Assembly (NCBI GenBank): GCA_030762175.1
Contig: CM060841.1
Coordinates: 10,952,501-11,016,500 of the forward strand
Origin: Metallyticus violacea
Lineage: Eukaryota > Arthropoda > Insecta > Mantodea > Metallyticidae
Direction of reading: 5' to 3'
DNA length: 64,000 nucleotides
Numbering within the stretch: the stretch's first letter is position 1; the number at the start of each line of letters is the position of its first letter. Below, piece after piece: positions 10,275 through 21,314 of this stretch. The notes under the pieces were generated by a model. That model ran no database searches. It was not told the DNA's origin and saw only the letters and a list, made by a program, of their open reading frames with translations. A program made the translations under genes and the position numbers.

Positions 10275-10820
10275 ATTAGGCTAACAAAACATTATAAAGT
10301 TAGATTTGATCGCGAGAAAGTATGTCTGTGAAAAACTATCATCTTTCTTATCGAACACCCCTTCTGTTTGCGTTTCTCTCGCGTGAATGTCATTCCTCTG
10401 AAGACTTTACGATTCACATTGAGTTCGAGATTGTAGCTGAGGCCACTAGGATTTTGAGATTGTGCATATGACATCAAAGTTGCAATGATTACGAGTAAGG
10501 CCGTTTACCCATTCCTCAATATGTAAAGTTCGTTCGTGAAGCCCGTGATAGCAGGCTACAAAATGGGCATTCTCAGTGCAGGAACTTTGCTGCACTTAGA
10601 ACATAACTTTATTACAGTGTGTATGTTAAAGTTATTGCGTATCTATACTCTTTTTATTAAGTAAAACTGGGCAAGTTTAGTTCTAGTTCTAGTGAATCTA
10701 TATAATTGTGATATAACTAGTTTGTTGGAGATTCCTTTTTAAAGAAGGACAAAGTGTAAAAGTCTTTAGCTTGAAAATTTGAACAACCCTCATCAAAATT
10801 AACGTTGCTACAGTTCATAG
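10275..10820. other. AT-rich interval, nothing recognised
   Basis: No repeats or domains were seen. Confidence 0.5.
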
Positions 10821-10829
10821 CGGGTTTAC

Positions 10830-11330
10830 CAAGTCCTCGCTCCAGGGGTTAAAACACAGAGGTCTGTGCTACCCAGTGGTCTTTTGCATTAGGACGGCAC
10901 CTAGAGTCTACACCGACCCGCCTTTCGGCTGCAGACGATAACGTCGCCCAGGCGCGCTTAGCTCCCAGATTTTCACTGTTGGATAGGTTAGACCTCTTCA
11001 ATTTAAGAGGTGAGTCACCCCAGCATTAAACTAGTCACCACCCTCCCTACAAACAACGGCGATTCCGGCGCACCGGCCCCCAGGGTACACGCCAGAGGCA
11101 CTCCCCTGGGACACGCCGCCATCGTAGGTCCTCAATTGCCCGTGAGTGACGGGTCCACTGCCAAGCCGAGTCCAACCCAATCCGGACAACTCCCTTCCGG
11201 GAGGGGCTCGAATCAAGTCCGGCCCGGCTCCCTCTAGTACGTCAGAGGTACCACGGGCACTCAGGGTCCGCAGAGCCCGCACCTGGAGCATCTGAAGAGC
11301 AACGGTCAAGCCGCCCCCCCCCTTACTACA
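10830..11330. other. GC-rich island of unknown origin
   Basis: About 500 bp are clearly GC-richer than everything around and contain many CpGs. A minus-strand frame (11414-11031) stays open for 127 codons across the richest part and gives an arginine/glycine-rich translation with no recognised domain. It ends with a run of nine C near 11318. Possibilities are the 5' region of an unrecognised LINE, a decayed CpG-rich promoter, or a horizontally acquired piece. Nothing in the sequence settles this. Confidence 0.5.
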
Positions 11331-11339
11331 GAAGGATAG

Positions 11340-12090
11340 AGATAAAACCAGATAATTTGAAATCATAATCATAAATGCGATTGTAAATTGTTGACTCTGT
11401 ATGTTGCTAAGCACATCATGATAACTTCAAAATCTATTCAGCTCAACAAGTAGACATGAAGCAGGTAAAGACCTCATCAATTCTTACCTTTCGTTTAAAT
11501 CTTTGCCTAAACAAGTTTTTATCATATGTGACTTACTTAACGAGCACAATATATTAAAATTACAGCATAATGAATAAGTGAGAAAAATAGTTAGATTTTA
11601 AGATTGTTAATTAATATTACTAGATTACATTATGCAAAGAAGAGCTTTCCTGGAATCAAATGAATCAACTGTCCTAGAAATTTCAGAGCTATATTTCATT
11701 TGATACTAAATAGAAATGTAGAGCTGAAAGAACATTAGGCCAAAATAACATACTTCAGGAGACTTTCAAAATAAATTCAAAATTAATTAATCAAATGTAT
11801 TAAAATACAGTATTACAATGACAAAGTAATGAACAATTCTTCTTCTTTTTTTTTTTTTTCGCTTGCGTTGTTGATGAAACCACAGATAAAAGAGAAAAAT
11901 CTCAATATGCTATGTTGGTATGCTTGTAGATGCTTAAGATGAGTTTCAAAAATGTTGCAAGGAATTTTATGACAATCAGGACATTAAATCCATTCATATG
12001 GCGATCGACTGACACTGCACGCCTTGCAGACGCTGGAAGGCGGCCAGTAAAGTGTGTACCGAAAGAACAGTGTTCGTTAGTTGGCAACTA
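11340..12090. other. AT-rich interval, nothing recognised
   Basis: A T-run lies near 11846. No domain or terminal repeat was seen. Confidence 0.5.
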
Positions 12091-12800
12091 GAGAAATGCG
12101 TGGAAAATGCGGAAGACGACTATCATGGGCAAAGATAAACTGCATGGTTTTTTGCGTGAGGAAGGCGTCAAAACTGAAGAAATTCGTGGTCAAGAAGCTC
12201 CTGCACAGAAGATCGTTTACAATGGTACATGGAATCTACTCACAAGAAAATGGGTACTGATCGTGTATCAACATCCCAGTCTCCCAGGAACATTAAGATT
12301 GTGTCTGAATTGATTATGGTTCATAGAACTGGAATATCAGACAGGTCCCGACCGCGCAACCCTGCACACTATTATTCACCACGATTTGGATATGAAACTC
12401 GAATCCGTGCATTAGAATCATCCAGGGAATCCTCAGCCCAAGAAATTTCTTGCTGCTCCATCTGTGGGCAACCAGATGGTCATCGTGTTTTGGGACACTT
12501 CAGGCATACTGCTCAAGGAAAGACTGACTACAGCGACAGGAGGTTCCTCCAGTATTACAATGTGCCGCCCTGGGTTCATTGTTGTGCCGCACACACCATA
12601 TTCAGGGGAACTCGCTCCGTCTGATCAGTTTTATTCCACAACATAAAGCACTCTTGAGAGATTAAAAATTCTGCAACAACGAGCAGCTGTCCACGAAAAA
12701 TGACAAAGAGCTCCCAAACAGTGTTTTCACAACGCCTCAATGAAGTTATCAGGAAGATATCAATTGTTCATTACTTGATAGGGAGTATATTAAGAGATTC
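12090..12800 (+). pseudogene. Mariner remnant with internal deletion
   Basis: Plus-strand frames first give an N-terminal region (LREEGVKTEEI...) resembling the mariner helix-turn-helix. Then comes a catalytic-domain segment: a region reading like IHHDLDMKLESV, then PKKFLAAPS and MVIVFWDTSGILLKE, the strand that follows the first catalytic aspartate in mariners. Near 12600 a degraded third block appears as PYSGELAPSD in place of PYSPDLAPSD. The sequence between the DNA-binding and catalytic parts is too short, so an internal deletion is likely, and stops break the frame. It is not the same family as the mariners at 2.7 and 4.6 kb. The ends are not located. Confidence 0.75.
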
Positions 12801-14160
12801 TTGAATCATGCTGCATGATGAATAAGGTACAAAAAACTGCTAGTGTAAATTATTTCCTAACACCTCTAGTAAATTAATTTGAAATGTTAAAATTGTGGTA
12901 TTCATTGTAAAGCTATTATCTCTCATTGGTCTACCCACTGTGCGAGTAGGAAGTATATCAGGGAAACGAAGTTCTTAACAGTAGCAAAATATTGCAAGAT
13001 TAGTAAATCTCATTTTTGGTGTTATTGCCTTAAAGTTTCAACGTTGGCTCCACTTTTTCGATCAAATATAAATTCTTCTTGACTCATCGGCGTAAGTTGT
13101 CAGAAATTATCCTTCTTATCGGACAGTTACTTGTAAAAACATTCACTTTTGAGATGTTTTTTTCCCCTCCGAAGAACCACTTCGTCTCCTACGTCTAGAC
13201 TGTTTTTTCTGCCACTAAGTGACAATCACGGATAGACATTCCCCACGTCTGCAATGCCAGTTGTTGCTTCAGTTGAATGACATTTGTAACTGCATATGTT
13301 ACAAATGTCATTCATGTCATTCTCTGAAGTCCCTAGCAGTCAGACCTTACTGTCTTAGTAACAATTCATGACGTAGAAAAGTCCTCTTCTAGGATCAAAC
13401 CAAAACCGACGGTTTAGCAGCAGATGCATCACTCCAGTATGCCATTATCATTATTCTATTTTGTTCATCCACAGAGGAGAAGGGGCTTCAAGAAAAGATG
13501 TTAGTGTGGAATGCCAACAGCAAACTGAAAGCTTCGTTCTGTCTACAAGTCAACTAAACGACTGCAAAACACATACAAATAATGAGGGTATTTGACAGCT
13601 ACGAAAGTTGTGCTAGTGTCAGGTGTTCCATTTGTAAGGTGAAGGGAGATCTAATCACCCCACCTACCTGCAGTACAACAGGACGGACAAATGCCAGTTT
13701 TTTACTATTATGTTATACAGAATTAAGGGACTGCATATCTCGTCTCTATCAAACCTTTCCTTTATTAAACACGGTCGATCCTTCACTTTATAGGCAGTGC
13801 AGTGAAAGCAAAAGTGGGTTATATAGCTAGCTATCCTACGTTTGCGTCTAGGTCACTTATAGTGGCGTGAAGAATGTCTACCCTTTTACAGCCTGTGTTT
13901 CTTCAACCTACGTGAAGTAATTAAATGAAGGCCTAAGGGAAGAGATTTAAAGATCTTATTTTAATAATTTATAAATATTTAAATTTTATTATGCATGTCT
14001 GGAGCATAAAAATAATACTTAATGAACAGTATAGCATTGTTCTAACATGCACTTAACGTCACATAAAATTTATTGAAAAACAAATGGAAATAACGATAAC
14101 ATTTTAATGTACTTATAGACTAATGCATTGTTAATCTTTCATTCTTTATCCTTGTTTACT
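12800..14160. other. Unassigned interval with one strong hairpin
   Basis: Apart from the inverted repeat at 13274-13314 nothing is recognised. An 82-codon frame (13582-13830) has no known domain. Confidence 0.5.
13274..13314. repeat. Perfect 17-bp inverted repeat, 7-nt loop
   Basis: Arms 13274-13290 (tgaatgacatttgtaac) and 13298-13314 are exact reverse complements around the loop tgcatat. It is not part of any element recognised here and no flanking duplication is obvious. Confidence 0.9.
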
Positions 14161-14167
14161 AATTATA

Positions 14168-15324
14168 CGGGGTGGCGTAAAGGTAACTACACACTCAGTG
14201 AATTTCACTTTTTTGTATGTTATGTTCAAAACGTTTTCCTTCTTCGTTTGTTTTTAACTATACGTATGTTTCTAGGTTGGTAATACTGTCAGCGAAAAGA
14301 GCAGGAAATAGGAAATGCATTGTCAGTAACAGTTGAAAATGTTAACAACAGAGGAAAGAATGTTTGCTGTAAAAATCGGTTACCAACGAGGTTTAAATGC
14401 TGTACTGAGGGAATGAAGAGAACATTTCGAATTAGATTCACCATCACGTAAAGCTGTATACACAGTTGTTGTACTTCACACATTTGAAACTGAAGGATCT
14501 ATTTTGAATGTGTGTCGTAGTGGGCGACCTAGAACAGCACTAGTCCAAGAAAGTGCACAAGAAGATTGGCAACAGAATTTCCAGTAATGTCATGTCGGTC
14601 AATTCAAAGGACATTGCATAATCAGAAGTTCAAAGTGTACATTCCACATGGTTTTTTTGAAGATGATCCAGACATTTTGTGAGATTAAGTTCGATCAGTA
14701 TCGACATGACCACAATTTCTTCCAAAACATGTGTTGTCGGATGAGGCCACCTTTAAGTTATCGGGGCATAACTTTACTTACACGGAAAACTGTCATGTTC
14801 CTTTGGAGCAAGCGCTAAATCAACCCAGCGTAAATGTGTGGGGTGCAATATCAGCACGAGGTGTAAATGAGCCGCACTTTATTGACGGAAATCTCGATGG
14901 TGACGAGTACTTGGCTCTATTTCAAGAAATGACACCAGGAATCATCATGCATTTGGACAACTTTGAAAAAACACTACTTCCATTACGATGGAGCTCCTGA
15001 GCATTATGTTACGTTGATAACGTTTTCAATAGAAGAGTTGAATGTCGTGCAACAATTGAATTCCCTGATCCTACTCAAAGGACTTCTTCCTTTGGGGCAT
15101 GGTTAAGAGCGCAGTGTATGGAAGGAGATCATAAACTGTTGAAGAACTCACTGTTTACATCGAGGATGCCTTCCACAGTCTGGTCAACAACATTCACCTG
15201 TGTTGCGTGTGTGTCAAAGAGGCAGATGAATTAATGCAGAAGGGAAACAGCTTGAATATAAAAAGAAGTGAAATCTTTTGATAACTACATTTAGTAAGTG
15301 AGTAGTTACTTTTGTGTTATCCTG
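14168..15324 (+). mobile_element. Tc1/mariner-superfamily element with clear ends, inactive
   Basis: The element is 1157 bp and flanked by TA at 14166-14167 and 15325-15326. The termini align without gaps for about 25 bp: the left begins CGGGGTGGCGTAAAGG and the right, reversed, begins CAGGATAACACAAAAG; both then read TAACTAC. The plus-strand transposase inside is broken. Termini and protein differ from the mariners at 2.7 kb and the deletion-derivative family at 37/51/54 kb, so this is a separate family. Confidence 0.88.
14340..15270 (+). pseudogene. Tc1/mariner-type transposase, frameshifted
   Basis: It starts MLTTEERMFAVK, an N-terminal helix-turn-helix of the kind common in insect Tc1/mariner-like proteins (Pfam DUF4817-like), and reaches SGRPRT near 14525 after an in-frame stop. 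The frame at 14731-15000 gives LSDEATFKLSGH with the first catalytic aspartate, then VNVWGAISARGV, the conserved strand after it. The next block (HYDGAPEHYV, near 14975-15015) lies in another frame. The C-terminal region (VEELTVYIEDAFHSLVN-like) is readable around 15130-15190. Stops and shifts make it dead. Confidence 0.85.
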
Positions 15325-15329
15325 TATTT

Positions 15330-16235
15330 ACTTAGCATAATACAAACTTGGAATTTAGAAAAATATCGGCTATAGTAGCTAATAGAACAAGGCATTCTTG
15401 TACATCTTTTCTGTATTTCAAATTATCCTGTAAAACAGATGAAGTTCGATCAATACCGAAAAAAGTTAATACTAATTAAAAAAAATAGATCCCCAGGTTG
15501 TAAAAAAAAAAAACTGGGATACTGTGTTTCTGTGCGAAGAAGGAGCTGTTACAACTTTGGTTTTATAATTATTGCAACCTTCTCAAAGAAAGTCTACACT
15601 TGACGTATCGGAAAACGATAGCAATGGAAATAAGCTGTGATATTAGATCCAACAACTCGTTTCGGACATCATCTCAAGACAAAGACCATGAATGAAGGAA
15701 GGCGGGTTGTACTTTCCCTGTTTTCCTCACATAAGTGAGAGGTATACAGTAAATGCTTATGATTGAACTTCGGAGTCCGTGGTTCATGCTATAAATGTAC
15801 TAAATGCTATTGCGTTTGGTATTACAAATCAAAATGTAAATATTTTTAAGCATTATACAAACCTCATTAGGAATGTTACAATATAATTTATATAAGCATT
15901 TATCTGAATTCTTTTTACCGAACTAATTTTATGCATAGTTACGACTTTTTTTTTCCATATTTCTAATATTTGTCAAAATAATTTCTATTTTTACATATAA
16001 AATTTATACATATATTGTTTTCCAAATATTTTTTGTCATTTGCAAGGGCAAATGTCCATAACGTTCGACTATTCCGCTATTTCACAATGTAGTATGTTCT
16101 CATATTTCATTTTATTAGCAGTTTGAACAATTTTCACAAACAAATAATAAAATTAGAAAATAAAGCCGAATGATTAAAATAATTTGAGTATCTTGCAGCA
16201 TCCACGAAGTCTTCTTTCTCGCTTCTGTTTTTATT
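15330..16235. other. AT-rich interval, nothing recognised
   Basis: No domain or repeat was matched. Confidence 0.5.
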
Positions 16236-16237
16236 TA

Positions 16238-16472
16238 TGTATGTAATTTATTTAAGGACATCTTTAACAGCTCAGGTCATCAGCGTTCCATTCAATTTAC
16301 GGCGTGAAACGGCCGATAAACTTTCCTAAGAAGCCTCTTCTTTCAGGCTTGAGGTTCTTTATCGTGCCGTAAATGTACGACACGGGACCCACAGCTTTAC
16401 TACCCTTCCGAAGGAAGCCATACTTAGAATTTTAATGCTGTAAAACCCATAGACCCTGGGGTTTGAACCCGC
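16238..16472 (-). mobile_element. SINE-A copy 3, head truncated
   Basis: Body and tail match the family. The head is lost beyond the B box (gggtttgaaccc, reversed, at 16459-16471), so the A box and 5' acceptor strand are missing. Several substitutions suggest an older copy. No target duplication was found. Confidence 0.88.
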
Positions 16473-16474
16473 AA

Positions 16475-17190
16475 TGCAAGTGTATATAAGTCATTAGAAG
16501 AAAAGAAAAAGGTTGCTCATTCTTTAAAATTTCATTCCCTCTTAGCACTCAAAAACTTAAAATTGTCTTGACTTCAATCTGCTGTTAAGTGTAATTTCAT
16601 AAAAATCCCTCTATGTGTGCAGTTTGTGATATAATCCCTTAAATTTGTTACACTTCACTGCCTTTTTTAATTTTTTTTTTTTTTTCAGTTTGTACACAAT
16701 GAATGTATCTAAAAATATTTATATTTCAATTTTGACCAGCACGAAACTCACAGAATATATGTAGTAAAAGGCTACAGTTCTAGGAATAAATTCTCCGAAA
16801 CCAAAATGCCAATATAAAATAATTTAACTGTAAATTTTTACTTTTAATATACGACTTTACCTTTTGTATTTAACACTGATATTTTTTGAAGCACTTAGTA
16901 ACAGCTTCTTCTTTTGTTCTTAGTATCACTTTGTTTCAGAGATATTTCCTTAGACAAAAGGTCCTAAGTTTTCTAAATGAGGTTTTTTCTATAGTTTCCA
17001 AAATGTATTGTTTGTTAGCCAAATGTTGTGTAATGTGCTGGTACTTGGCGAATCTTTAAAACTTGCCAACTCTCCGCAAATATTTGCACCTCTTGGGCCT
17101 GGCGTATGTAGCATATTCAAATGAAGTATTTCATTACAAAATAACAATTTGTAAAAACATATCATAAGATGCGGGGTTATTGCGATACTT
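16475..17190. other. AT-rich interval, nothing recognised
   Basis: T-runs near 16670. No coding domain. Confidence 0.5.
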
Positions 17191-17194
17191 TCCT

Positions 17195-17507
17195 CATACC
17201 TACAGCTTCGATTTCGATTTGTTTCATTTAGGGACGCTCTTTAACACCTCAGGTCATCAGCGTGCCATTCAATTCAGGGCGTGAAACGGCCTACAAACTT
17301 TTGCTCTTTCAGGCTTGAATTCTTTTACATGCTGTAAATCTACGACACGGAGCCCACGGCTTTACTTCCTTTCCGAAGGAAGCCATACTTAGCATTTTTA
17401 CGCCCGAAAAAAAGCCATTGGCCCTGGGCGGGATTGAACCCGCGATCTTGGGTCTACGAGGCAAGTATGGTAACCACTACACCACCAGGGCCGACATACG
17501 TATAGCT
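17195..17507 (-). mobile_element. SINE-A copy 4
   Basis: The element is 17208-17494 on the minus strand. Flanks catacctacagct (17195-17207) and catacgtatagct (17495-17507) form a 13-bp target duplication with two mismatches. A and B boxes are present. A short deletion lies in the body near 17305, where the gaggcctctt block is reduced. Confidence 0.92.
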
Positions 17508-17509
17508 GG

Positions 17510-18080
17510 TGAACTTTCTCCATAATTGTCTTCTTATACATAAGAAAAGAGAGAATGAATATGGTTATATTCAGAGAATGTGGTTGGTTGTTATGCTTGC
17601 CCTCCTCACACATCACTTTACCATGAGAGGCAGGTTCAGGTCGGTAATGCAGAAAGGGGAGGGGGGTAGATGACATTAGATTTACAATTTTGCAGATATT
17701 TATGTACACGTGTTTTTTTTCCCCTTAATTTTCTTTACGTTTTTTTTTTTTTTCTATTTTCTAATTTTCGTGTAATTATTTCATCTTTTTAGTATACCAA
17801 TAAAGCGATTTCCTCTTCAGAGTCAAATATCGGTTTGTGCAATTTCATGTCTTTCTTTGTGTATTGCAAAAGCGTGTACGGTCCCAGGATGACCTATATT
17901 TGTAACGAACATATTTTGTAAATAAATACATTACCATTAAAAAGTAATACTTTATTTATGAAGCTTAAATCCATTACACTAATTTCTGCCAGGTTTTCAA
18001 TACAATTAATTTTACCACGGAAATAAAACTATTAATTTTATCATCCCTATTATTACTACCATTAATATGAACATCATTGT
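17510..18080. other. AT-rich interval, nothing recognised
   Basis: T-runs near 17715 and 17740. No element was recognised. Confidence 0.5.
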
Positions 18081-18084
18081 TATT

Positions 18085-18375
18085 ACAATTTCTCAATAGG
18101 CAGGTATTCATAAGTAAGTATAACATTTTATGTAACAGTTAATAATCCGTGCGCGAAATTCAAATATATATATATATATGAAATAGACCTAAACCCGTAT
18201 TTGGCTGTTCTCTATTGGAATTACTGACAATCGACATTTGTCTGTTGGAATATGACTTGAAAAGTTTAAGTATACACAATACAATTATTATAGTTTTATA
18301 AACCAAGTTTATAGGAATTATATTTAAATGCTTGTTTTATTTGTAAAATATTCCTAATAAATATCCTTTCCATAT
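18085..18375 (+). repeat. Unnamed dispersed repeat R3, copy 1
   Basis: It matches 26690-26895 and 37380-38372 in the same orientation. Shared landmarks, in order, are tattcataagta-gtataacatt, taaacccgtatttggct, the ggcattactgac-like block, ggaattatatttaaat and the ending cctaataaatatc. An (AT)n run interrupts at 18167-18178. No coding capacity, tRNA boxes or terminal inverted repeats were seen. Confidence 0.75.
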
Positions 18376-18379
18376 AAAT

Positions 18380-20365
18380 GGAAAGGTCAGAGTCGACTCA
18401 GTTCATGAATGGACAACCTCAGACCGTCTTATGATAAAATTCAAAGTTTAATTAGAGAAATAGATAGTAGGTAGAATTCGGACATTTATGCCTTGAACAT
18501 AATACCAAGAGATGACACAAAGGCTAATGAAGGTTATCTGTATTATGTAATTGGTCAGTGTTTGATATAAACTATTCTAATTAGATCGTGTATTCTTGTA
18601 GAATTCAGAAAATAATGCATTTTTCTCACATTTTTGGCCTTCAGATTTCAAAAGAGTTACCATAAATGTGAACCGCAAGTTCTTTGCTATAGTCATCTTC
18701 AGGTTTACAAGAGCTTTCTTCTTTTCTTCCTTTTACTTTATTTAGTTATTTTATTTTTAAAACAAAATACCTATAACTTATCCGATTAAGGTGGAGAAAC
18801 TCAAATATTTAAGCAGAAATTTACGATTCTCGAGATTCTTTGAAGTTATCTCCAAAGGTATTTATTCGGACGCAGCATCGCGCTGGAGTAGGAAATGCAA
18901 GTCACAAAGAAAAAGTTACGCATGCCTGCCAAACACGCCTTAAGAGATAAATTTATTTCTCCAAAACCGGCTCTGCTCGGTAAAATATTGCCACTATTAT
19001 GGAACAGGATGAAGAACCCACATAACCGGTGTCCAAGACCCTAATCAGCCTACGCACCTCGCAATCATCGATCGCTTGGTACACTACCAGCGATTGGAAG
19101 AGAAAAGGGCGTGAAAATTTTACGCTCCAATAAATGAGCAATCACAAACAAAACGTCGTATGAAATATCTTTCAGTGCTTTGGAGGAATTTATCTCGTGT
19201 GCCCACTCATTGACATGCCCTGAGGTTCATTTTAGATGAGAATTAGGAATGCGCACTGGGCGAAATCTGCTATTTTAATGTTTAGATTACATTAGCTTCC
19301 CGTCTCTGTCATATGGGGACAAAAAGAACGCCTGGCCTTTAGATCACTTTAGAAAATTACCCTTTTTTTTCTCGAAATGTCTATTAGTTGTAAAAAGTTC
19401 CCTTATACTTGTGTTAATCTGATCACAAAACAGTTTAGTAGTATTTATTTAGGTACCATATAATAACAGTACTCTATAAAGTGACTTTTCTTTGGAGTAA
19501 CATTTGAGATCTGCATTCGAAAGGTTTCAGTTACCTGGTGTTGTACAAAATAAATATTTGCTTTCGGGAGGTAATGGCTTCTCATATACATTGCGGCTGT
19601 CCTGACCTTTGGGTTTTGCTTGTTTGTTTTCGTGGTTTTCCCTGGTCGCTTAGGTGAATGCTGAGATGCCTGTCAGTTATGATTTCCTAAGAAGTGCATT
19701 GTGTGTCGAGGAAAATGGGCAGCATTTCCATCTATTGTAAGAGGGAGAGTACCAACTTCTGTTATTTAGTATGGTTTATCTAAGTTTTGTGTCGTTCTTG
19801 CACCAGCTTTTGCCTAATATCCCCCCTTTCCTCCTCATCCTCGTGTTTATAATGGAGTGTGTTGTTATTGGTAAAGACAAATAGGAATGTTCCCGAATTT
19901 GCGTTCTTAGGGTGAGCCTTGCTCCTATTGTTCTCTGCTAACAGAGAGGGCTCCGAATTCTTCGGCGTAAAACGTGTTGTAGCCATTTATATTAAATATA
20001 TAGGGCCGCAGCTTTCTCCATTAGCCCGATAGTAACCATGGTGATATAGAAGTTTGTCAGCATCTTATGGTATTGTAAACGTTAATGTCATTTTAAGTTC
20101 CTGCTTGATTTTGTTGTGATAGAAATTTGAATAGAAGTGTGTGTGATTTTCAAGTTCTTCTCAAAGTAGGCCAACACTTAAATATTGTTTCAACCAAGAT
20201 TTTGTAAATGTTTAACGAGATAATTAATTGCTATTTTAAAATTTAAAGTTATTTCAATGTCGTGAATTAAGTTGCACTTCAAAGTTATGCTGCAGAGTGC
20301 AAGACTGTGAACGAGCTAAATTTTATTAATTTACATGTTAATTAAATGTTATTCATTGTGAAATA
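18380..20365. other. 2-kb interval, nothing recognised
   Basis: Ordinary AT-rich sequence. The short frames (up to 68 codons) show no domain. Confidence 0.5.
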
Positions 20366-20367
20366 AA

Positions 20368-20643
20368 CCGCCACGGGTGGCCGAGATCGTTAAGGCGCGG
20401 ACTCTTGAGCGGAAGGTCTGAGGCTCAATTCCCGCCAGGACCGTCGTTCCTCGCTGAGGGTTTTCCCAGGTTTTCCTCAGTCCTCATAAATGGCAAATGC
20501 CGGGGAGGTATCCTAAACTTAAACCTGGAACACCTCCTTCCTTTAAAAAAAAAATTCTTTCTCAGTTTATCATCTCATGTATCATCAGTGCCCACTGCCT
20601 GTGGTGCCTCAGCAGTTAAAACGAGCGATAAACAAATAAAAAT
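20368..20643 (+). mobile_element. SINE-B copy 1 (Ser/Leu-type tRNA head)
   Basis: The head gtggccgagatcgttaaggc has the A box and extended variable region of a type II (Ser/Leu) tRNA. The B box is a degenerate ggctcaattcc. The body shares with the other B copies the tttcctcagtcctcataaatg block, the ggaacacctccttcct block, and atcatcagtg..cactgcctgtgg. It ends near acgataaaca plus an A-rich tail. The family is clearly distinct from SINE-A. Confidence 0.92.
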
Positions 20644-20644
20644 T

Positions 20645-21030
20645 ATGAATTAAATTACAGTAACTGATAAACGTCTCCCATAATTTAAAGTCACTTTCCC
20701 CGACCATATCCTGCTGGCTTCTCTGCATACTTCCTGTGTTAATACTTATCATGGCATTGCGAGAGGTATCGTATTAAAGTTTATAAAAATTGCAACAGAA
20801 AAACAAAGGACAGTTTTAAAATAGCGAAGAACTTGAGACCGCGAGTCTACATAAGAAAATATTGGAAAGTTTGCTGAATATGCGTGTCATCGATGCCCTC
20901 AGTGACTATTTTGCAGTTTGAAGAAGTGTATTGAAAAATGAATTTGATATTTCTCTATATATTTGTTTAACTTGCTTTTTAACAAGCTTTTAAAAGAGCT
21001 TAGCATATATCAAAAGTTAAAAGCAATTCA
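20645..21030. other. Short spacer, nothing recognised
   Basis: AT-rich sequence between a SINE-B and a SINE-A copy. Confidence 0.5.
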
Positions 21031-21033
21031 TAT

Positions 21034-21310
21034 TTTTGTTTGTTTATATACGGAAGCTCTTTAACATCTCTGGTCATCAGCGTCCCATTCCATTCAGGGC
21101 ATGAAACGGCCGACAAATTTTGCTCAGAGGCCTCTTCTTTCAGGCTTGAGGTTCTTTTTCGTGCCGTAAATGTACGACAAGGGACCCGCGGCTTTATTTC
21201 CCTTCCGAAGGAAGCCACACTTAGGATTTTTACGCCCGAAAAAAATCCACTGGTCCTCGATCTTGCGTTTAGCAGGCAAGTAGGATTACCGCTACACCAC
21301 CAGAATCGAC
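21034..21310 (-). mobile_element. SINE-A copy 5, B box deleted
   Basis: Body, tail and A-box region are present. The stretch that should hold the B box (between ggtcct and cgatcttg near 21255) lacks about 17 bases, so the internal promoter is destroyed. No clear target duplication was found. Confidence 0.9.
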
Positions 21311-21314
21311 ACAA

